From: Achromobacter anxifer
GTDB taxonomy: Bacteria; Pseudomonadota; Gammaproteobacteria; Burkholderiales; Burkholderiaceae_B
NCBI RefSeq assembly: GCF_903652925.1
Contig: NZ_CAHLAR010000001.1
Coordinates: forward strand, 620,001 to 684,000
Reading direction: 5' to 3'
DNA length: 64,000 nt
Shown: positions 59,543 to 64,000 of the stretch, one piece after another
Position numbering within the stretch: the first letter of the stretch is position 1
How the letters are laid out: the number at the start of each line of letters is the position of its first letter
Program-made: the position numbers and the translations under genes
The notes under the pieces: model-generated
Told to the model about the DNA's origin: nothing
Seen by the model: only the letters and a program-made list of their open reading frames with translations
Databases searched by the model: none

Positions 59543-61312
59543 TCAGGCCGCGGCTTCCAGCAGCACGCAGTCGCGGCCATTGAGCTTGGCCTTGTAAAGC
59601 AATTCGTCGGCGCGGCGGGACAGCCCATCCAGCGCCGCGGCGTCGAAACCCCGGGCATAGGCGACGCCGAAGCTCGCGGTCATGCTGAAATGCGTGCCGT
59701 CGCCGTCGCCGGCGCTGATCCGCGTGGCCGATATGTTCAGGCGCATGCGCTCGGCGATGTCCAGCGCGCGTTCGGGGCTGCTGCCGCGGCACAGCACCGC
59801 GAACTCCTCGCCGCCCACGCGCGCGACCACGTCCGATTGCCGGAAGGTCTTGCGGCAGAGTTCAGCCACGATCTTGAGCGCTTCGTCACCCGTGGCGTGG
59901 CCATGGGTGTCGTTGATGGACTTGAAGTGGTCGATGTCGAACAGGATGAAGGCCAGGCCCGAGTCGGTGTCGCGCAGGTCGCCAAGCGTGGCTTCCAGGC
60001 GCTTTTCAAAGGCGCGCCGGTTCAGCAAGCCGGTCAGGAAGTCGGTCTCGGCCATCACCGCCAGATCCTGGATCAGGCGGTCGCGCTCCTGTTCCAGCTT
60101 GCGCAATTCGGCGGCATTGTCGTTCAGCACGTTCAAGGCCTTGAACATGCCGTTGACTTCGCCGCGGTACTTGTCGACCGGAATCCGGGGAACCTCGCCG
60201 CCCTTGGCGATCGCGTCGATGATGTCGGTGGCCTGGACGAAGGGGCCGATGACGCGCTTGCGGAACATGCTCAGGCCGAGAATGAGCGCAGCAGTGAGCA
60301 TGGCGGCCGCGGCCAGGGTGGTGAGCAGGACTCGGATCGCGGCGGCGCGGCTTTCGCCGATGCGCCGTTCGACCTGGCTGAGCATGAGGTCGCGGAAGCG
60401 CGAGATCGATTGCATCAGCGGCACGTAGTTGGCGCCCAGCTCATACATGGACACCAGGGATTCTTCGGAGGACAGCTCCGCCATGGCCCGCACGCTGTCG
60501 ATGTAGTTCAGGCCATCGCCGAAATACTGTTGTTGCAGGCCGCGGTAGGCGGCCGAGGTGGAGTTGCGCGGCATGCTGGCGATATTCGCCTCGATCAGCG
60601 CGCGCAGCTCGTCGATGCGGCCGATCACGCGCTCGATGCGCAGCTGGTCGTTGTTGGTGAGCGTGCGGCGCTTGGTCAGCGCGGGCGCGAAGGTGGAGCC
60701 CAGCAGCCCGGCCTGTTCGCGCAGTTCGCCGGCCAGCAAGGCCAAGGTCAGCAGGTCGAAATCTTCGCTCTGGTTCCGGGCTACCAGGCCGATGCCGTCG
60801 GACATCGCCGCGCGCAGTTCCGGCACCAGCGCGACCATGTCGCCGACCACGGTCCACAGGTTGAAGCCCGAGACGCTGGCGCGGGGCGTGGCGATCGCTT
60901 CGTCGGCGCTGGCTCGCGCGTCCAGCAGGGACTGGCGGATGCGCTGGAGGTTGGTGAATTCCCGGGCGCCATTGGGATTGAGCGGGGCGCGGTACAGGGC
61001 GAGCAGGTCGGCAAGTTGCGCATTGGTGCGCAGGCGGGCGTCTTCCAGCGAGCGCAGGATGCTCTTGGGGACCGGCAGGTCGGAGCCCAGCGCCGCGTTC
61101 ATGGGGCCGCGTTCGGCGGATACCGCTTCCATCGTCATCAAGGTCGTGCGGACCACGATGAAGCCTTGCATTGCGTCGTCGGTGGAGGTCAGGGAACGCC
61201 AGTTCTGTTGCACCACGATGGCGGTCAGCATGGAGACAGGCAGCGCTACGCCCGCAGCCAGCGTGAGGAAATACCTCTCCAGGGATTTAAGAGCGAAGAC
61301 ATTGCGGAACAT
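59543..61312 (-). CDS. membrane-anchored diguanylate cyclase
   Basis: 589 aa. A first helix (~15-32), an extracytoplasmic sensor region of about 270 residues (helical, 4-helix-bundle-like; AERGPMNAALGSDLPVPKS resembles nitrate/nitrite-sensing-type or MCP-like sensors), a second helix (~310-330), HAMP-like linker and coiled coil (~350-395), then GGDEF. The active site is G500-G-E-E-F504, which is intact, and the allosteric I-site R491-x-x-D494 is present five residues upstream. So it should make c-di-GMP with feedback inhibition. Single gene. Confidence 0.94.
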   Translation of the reverse strand: MFRNVFALKSLERYFLTLAAGVALPVSMLTAIVVQQNWRSLTSTDDAMQGFIVVRTTLMTMEAVSAERGPMNAALGSDLPVPKSILRSLEDARLRTNAQLADLLALYRAPLNPNGAREFTNLQRIRQSLLDARASADEAIATPRASVSGFNLWTVVGDMVALVPELRAAMSDGIGLVARNQSEDFDLLTLALLAGELREQAGLLGSTFAPALTKRRTLTNNDQLRIERVIGRIDELRALIEANIASMPRNSTSAAYRGLQQQYFGDGLNYIDSVRAMAELSSEESLVSMYELGANYVPLMQSISRFRDLMLSQVERRIGESRAAAIRVLLTTLAAAAMLTAALILGLSMFRKRVIGPFVQATDIIDAIAKGGEVPRIPVDKYRGEVNGMFKALNVLNDNAAELRKLEQERDRLIQDLAVMAETDFLTGLLNRRAFEKRLEATLGDLRDTDSGLAFILFDIDHFKSINDTHGHATGDEALKIVAELCRKTFRQSDVVARVGGEEFAVLCRGSSPERALDIAERMRLNISATRISAGDGDGTHFSMTASFGVAYARGFDAAALDGLSRRADELLYKAKLNGRDCVLLEAAA

Positions 61313-61498
61313 GCGAAAACATAGGCTCGGGACAATGACTGGTGGCCGGAGATTACTTGAAATGGACCGTAGCCAGCATTGTTTTCCCGCACGATTCCGA
61401 CGGATGGAAGTTTGTATCGCATTAAGTCGTTATGTCTCATTTCCGAGCGCATTGCGTCACTCTGTTGCGGCCTCTTTTGTCGGGAGACGACAGGTATT

Positions 61499-62539
61499 TC
61501 ACGGCTTGGCGGCAGGGAGTTTTTCCAGCGCGTCCTTGAAGTCCGGATACTCCTTCAGGAACTCCTGGCTGCGCGCAAAGCGCTTCAGCAGCCTGTCGTC
61601 GACCGTCAGGTTCAGCACCGTCGCGTGGTCCCACAGCCGGGGCCGTTTCTTCACGTGGATCAGCACCTTGTCGGTGAATTCCCGGTAGGAGTCGTGCGGC
61701 TCGCATTGTTCGTAGTCGGTGGCGACGCGCTGGGCCATGCCGGCCTCCAGGCCGGCGGCGCGGGCCTTTTCCTGCAGCCATGAAGCGGGCAGCGTCTGCA
61801 GGCTGCCGTCGCGGTAGCCGCCGCCCACGTCCGAGTGCGCGCCGATGAACCAGCGTTGCTCGACGGGACGGTCGGGCGGGCGCGGCTCGGAGTTGGCCAG
61901 GCGGGTCCACAGGGTGGGGAAGTAGGGCTCGCGGTACTCGTTGGTGGCGATGGCGTGATAGGCGTGGTGGACGTGGTTGCTGAGTTCGGTGTCGTGGAAG
62001 TGATAGAAGCTGGAGAAGCCGGGAAAGGGTATGCCGCCCACCGGTATGCCCAGCGCGCCGACCGTGTCCCACACGCCGACGAAATGCACGTCGGTCTCGC
62101 GCGAGAACCGGTCGCGGAAGGTGGTGGCCTCCAGCGACGCGGGAGGGCTGTCGTCGCGATAGAGCGAGTAGGCCTCGGCCACGTTGGCATCGGTGGGATC
62201 GTTGAGCAGGCCGCATTTGCGGACCATGCCGGCCAGGCTGCGGGCGGAATAGGCGCCGCGGCTGAAGCCGAACAGGAAAATGCGGTCCAGCGGCTCCTGG
62301 CGCTGGCACAGCCAGCGGTAGCCCGTGCGTATGTTGGCCGACAGGCCGGCGCCGAAGGCTCCGCCGGCGAACTTGTCGATCGCGGCCCACAGGCCCTGGC
62401 CTTGCGTGCCAACGCCTTCGATGTAGAGGGTTTCCTGCGTGGAGGTCTCGGGCGCCGCCTTGTAGAGCTCGTAGACGTTGGTGCGGTCGTTGGGTTCGTT
62501 CCAGGTCCCGTCGAAGAATACGGCTAGATTCTTCACCAT
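61499..62539 (-). CDS. DUF2235 (Tle1-like) alpha/beta hydrolase
   Basis: 346 aa from the ATG at 62539 with GGAG 8 bp upstream. Starts VKNLAVFFDGTWNEPNDRTNVY and contains the nucleophile elbow GFSRGAYSAR (catalytic Ser) and DVHFVGVWDTVGALGIP, the hallmarks of DUF2235. The C-terminal His lies in IGAHSDVGGGY. The family includes the type VI secretion phospholipase Tle1 as well as intracellular hydrolases. No VgrG, Hcp, PAAR or immunity gene of clear type is adjacent, so it may be a housekeeping or stray effector. Monocistronic. Confidence 0.88.
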   Translation of the reverse strand: MVKNLAVFFDGTWNEPNDRTNVYELYKAAPETSTQETLYIEGVGTQGQGLWAAIDKFAGGAFGAGLSANIRTGYRWLCQRQEPLDRIFLFGFSRGAYSARSLAGMVRKCGLLNDPTDANVAEAYSLYRDDSPPASLEATTFRDRFSRETDVHFVGVWDTVGALGIPVGGIPFPGFSSFYHFHDTELSNHVHHAYHAIATNEYREPYFPTLWTRLANSEPRPPDRPVEQRWFIGAHSDVGGGYRDGSLQTLPASWLQEKARAAGLEAGMAQRVATDYEQCEPHDSYREFTDKVLIHVKKRPRLWDHATVLNLTVDDRLLKRFARSQEFLKEYPDFKDALEKLPAAKP

Positions 62540-62861
62540 GATCTTTCTCCACAGATTGAGTCTTGCGATGAATCTGCTTGCTGCATGGCCCGCATCCTGC
62601 GCGACGTAAGCTAGCACGCCGCGCAAGATGCGCCGGGGGCGTGGTTTCCCTGCTGCATGGGCATACACAGCACTTCTGACTAGTCATTTGGTAGCAATCC
62701 AGCGCGCACGCTGGATCCGCCGGCGGCGCACGCGCAGGGGGAAGCCTGAACTACATCGAAAGTCGCAATCCAGGCCGCCGGGGAGCGCGTTGGCGGCGGG
62801 GCCCCGCTTGGGGTATGTTGCGGGCTGCGCGGCTTGGGGCCGCATACGAAAGATTGAGAAC
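62540..62861. other. 322-bp divergent region between DUF2235 and nucleosidase genes
   Basis: It must hold promoters for both divergent genes. I see AT-richer segments near 62670-62700 but no strong -35/-10 pair and no gene. Confidence 0.5.
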
Positions 62862-63623
62862 ATGCACACCGGACGCCTCGCCATACTTGGCGCATTGCAC
62901 GAAGAAATCGCCGACCTGCTCGCGGCGATGGATCCGGGCGCGGTCATACATCGTGTCGCCATGCGCGACTTCCACGTCGGCACCTTGTGGGGCACGCCCT
63001 GCGTGATCGCGCTGAGCCGGATCGGCAAGGTGGCCGCGGCCGCGACGGCGTCCATCGTCATCCAGGAATTCCAGGCCTCACGCGTGATCTTCACGGGCTT
63101 GGCGGGCGGCCTGCATCCAGACGTGGCGGTGGGCGACGTGGTGGTCGCCAGCGCGCTGATGCAGCACGACATGGATGCGCGCCCCTTGTTCCCGCAGCAT
63201 GAAATCCCTTTGCTGGGACGCGAGGACTTCGCTGCGGATCCCGTCCTGAGCGCACGCCTGCTGGACAGCGCCGGACAATTCGCGCGCGGCCATGCGGGCT
63301 TGCCGGCGGGGCAGGGCGCGCGCCGGCCGAAGGTGCATCACGGCCTGATCGCCACCGGCGACGTCTTCGTCAACGACAACGACTACGCGCACCGGCTGCG
63401 CCAACGCCTGCCCGAGGCGCTATGCCTGGAGATGGAGGGCGGGGCGATGGCGCAGGTCTGCTACGAGTTCGGCGTTCCGTTCGCGGTGCTGCGCGTGATC
63501 TCGGATCAGGCCGACCATGCCGCCAAGACGGATTTCACCGATTTCCTGGTGAACCTGGCGCGGGTCTACACCGCGGGGGTCCTGGCACCCTTGTTGCAAT
63601 CCGGCGCGTTCCGGCAGGATTGA
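62862..63623 (+). CDS. 5'-methylthioadenosine/S-adenosylhomocysteine nucleosidase-type protein
   Basis: 253 aa from the ATG at 62862. Start LAILGALHEEIADLLAAMD is the MTAN/Pfs N-terminal pattern (acidic catalytic Glu in HEEI), followed by LSRIGKVAAAATASIVI, TGLAGGLHPDVAVGDVVVA, CLEMEGGAMAQVC (ribose-binding Glu) and RVISDQADHAA (catalytic Asp). It hydrolyses MTA and SAH to adenine, feeding methionine salvage and AI-2 precursors. A GAG-rich site is weak upstream. Ends 12 bp before the convergent lipoprotein gene. Confidence 0.9.
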   Translation: MHTGRLAILGALHEEIADLLAAMDPGAVIHRVAMRDFHVGTLWGTPCVIALSRIGKVAAAATASIVIQEFQASRVIFTGLAGGLHPDVAVGDVVVASALMQHDMDARPLFPQHEIPLLGREDFAADPVLSARLLDSAGQFARGHAGLPAGQGARRPKVHHGLIATGDVFVNDNDYAHRLRQRLPEALCLEMEGGAMAQVCYEFGVPFAVLRVISDQADHAAKTDFTDFLVNLARVYTAGVLAPLLQSGAFRQD

Positions 63624-63635
63624 GGGCCGCGGCGC

Positions 63636-63800
63636 TCAGGGGCCGGTGTCGGGATAGTTGGGGCCGGGGTCGCTGAACCCGCCGCTGCTATAGGGATTGA
63701 CCGCGCCCGGATGAGGCGGGCCGCCTTCGCCCGGCGCGCAGCCAGCCAGGAGCATGGCCGTAGCCAGAAGCGTAAGCAGGCGGGTCAGAGCGGATTTCAT
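63636..63800 (-). CDS. small lipoprotein, 54 residues
   Basis: The frame encodes 54 aa: a lipoprotein signal (MKSALTRLLTLLATAMLLAGC) with lipobox LLAGC and Cys21, then a Gly/Pro-rich 33-residue tail ending NYPDTGP. Ribosome site GGAGA 7 bp upstream. Too short and low-complexity for a clear family, but the lipobox and start are convincing. It lies between the convergent nucleosidase gene and a leftward gene cut by the window edge, from which it is separated by 57 bp. Confidence 0.75.
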   Translation of the reverse strand: MKSALTRLLTLLATAMLLAGCAPGEGGPPHPGAVNPYSSGGFSDPGPNYPDTGP

Positions 63801-63857
63801 GATGGTCTCCTGCACGGGCTCCGAGGCAGGGTTTGCCTCGTGTCCATGTTGCTCATT

Positions 63858-64000
63858 TTACGCTCCGGGGAGGGCGCTGCGCCGGGTCTTGTCCTTGGCC
63901 ACGGGGATGGAGCAGCGCTTCTGGTAGGCGCTCGCCGCGGCGGAATTCGCCGGCTGGAAGTAGGGATGCGGATAGCGCGCCTCGCGCAGCGCCTCGTACA
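63858..64000 (-). CDS. C-terminal end of an unidentified protein, cut by right edge
   Basis: Minus-strand frame ending in TAA at 63858-63860. The visible 47 residues end ..YQKRCSIPVAKDKTRRSALPGA and include ALREARYPHPYFQPANSAA. There is no stop upstream to the window end. Composition is protein-like, with hydrophilic, basic tail. I do not recognise the family; more of the gene is needed. Confidence 0.6.
   Translation of the reverse strand, partial: YEALREARYPHPYFQPANSAAASAYQKRCSIPVAKDKTRRSALPGA

Overview
This 64 kb window is gene-dense, GC-rich DNA with about 55 protein genes. I see no rRNA, tRNA, CRISPR array, insertion sequence or prophage. The base composition, the three Bug-type (TctC) solute-binding receptors, many LysR regulators beside small catabolic clusters, a GntR-acnD-prpF operon and an indolepyruvate:ferredoxin oxidoreductase fusion together suggest a betaproteobacterium of the Alcaligenaceae (Achromobacter or Bordetella type). 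That assignment rests on gene content, not on a marker gene.

Layout. 1-5.7 kb: a leftward catabolic operon (class II aldolase, ketopantoate-reductase-like enzyme, Bug receptor, Baeyer-Villiger monooxygenase cut by the left edge) diverges from an acyl-CoA ligase; the divergent gap carries two matched AAACGTTTT sites. 5.7-9.3 kb: two LysR genes, a flavodoxin-fold reductase and a zinc-independent MDR reductase. 9.4-10.9 kb: a lyase of the argininosuccinate lyase superfamily that carries a signal peptide. 11-17 kb: copper homeostasis, namely a P1B ATPase behind a MerR/CueR-type promoter with a 19-bp spacer, and an operon of cupredoxin, multicopper oxidase CopA and outer-membrane CopB with a two-component-type palindrome upstream. 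17-21.7 kb: a sodium:solute symporter with a 40-residue partner, a cytosine-deaminase-like amidohydrolase and a LysR gene. 21.8-25.3 kb: a secreted ankyrin protein, an unrecognised 161-residue protein and an overlapping membrane M48-type metallopeptidase.

25.3-34.2 kb: a split 2-methylcitrate locus. GntR-acnD-prpF runs left. IclR diverges from prpB, Bug receptor, carboxymethyl-hydroxymuconate isomerase and FAH hydrolase. No prpC is present. 34.3-38.2 kb: an NTF2-FMO fusion under a textbook sigma-54 promoter with an upstream array of TGTGGCG elements, next to an AcoR-type sigma-54 activator. 38.3-42.7 kb: Bug receptor, alpha/beta hydrolase and amino-acid-synthesis-family protein, plus two LysR genes. 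42.8-46.3 kb: fused indolepyruvate ferredoxin oxidoreductase. 46.6-51.1 kb: an exported lactonase-like metallo-beta-lactamase fold protein in one operon with a Gld-type ABC system. 51.4-59.5 kb: a complete branched-chain-type ABC importer (LivHMGF and LivK) with aldehyde dehydrogenase, SDR and zinc alcohol dehydrogenase. 59.5-64 kb: diguanylate cyclase, DUF2235 (Tle1-like) hydrolase, MTA/SAH nucleosidase-type phosphorylase, a small lipoprotein and a gene cut by the right edge.

The theme is accessory catabolism of organic acids and aldehydes: each uptake receptor sits with two to four enzymes and a local regulator. The least explained parts are the M48 peptidase pair, the lactonase/Gld-type ABC operon, the exported ASL-like lyase and the sigma-54 FMO unit.
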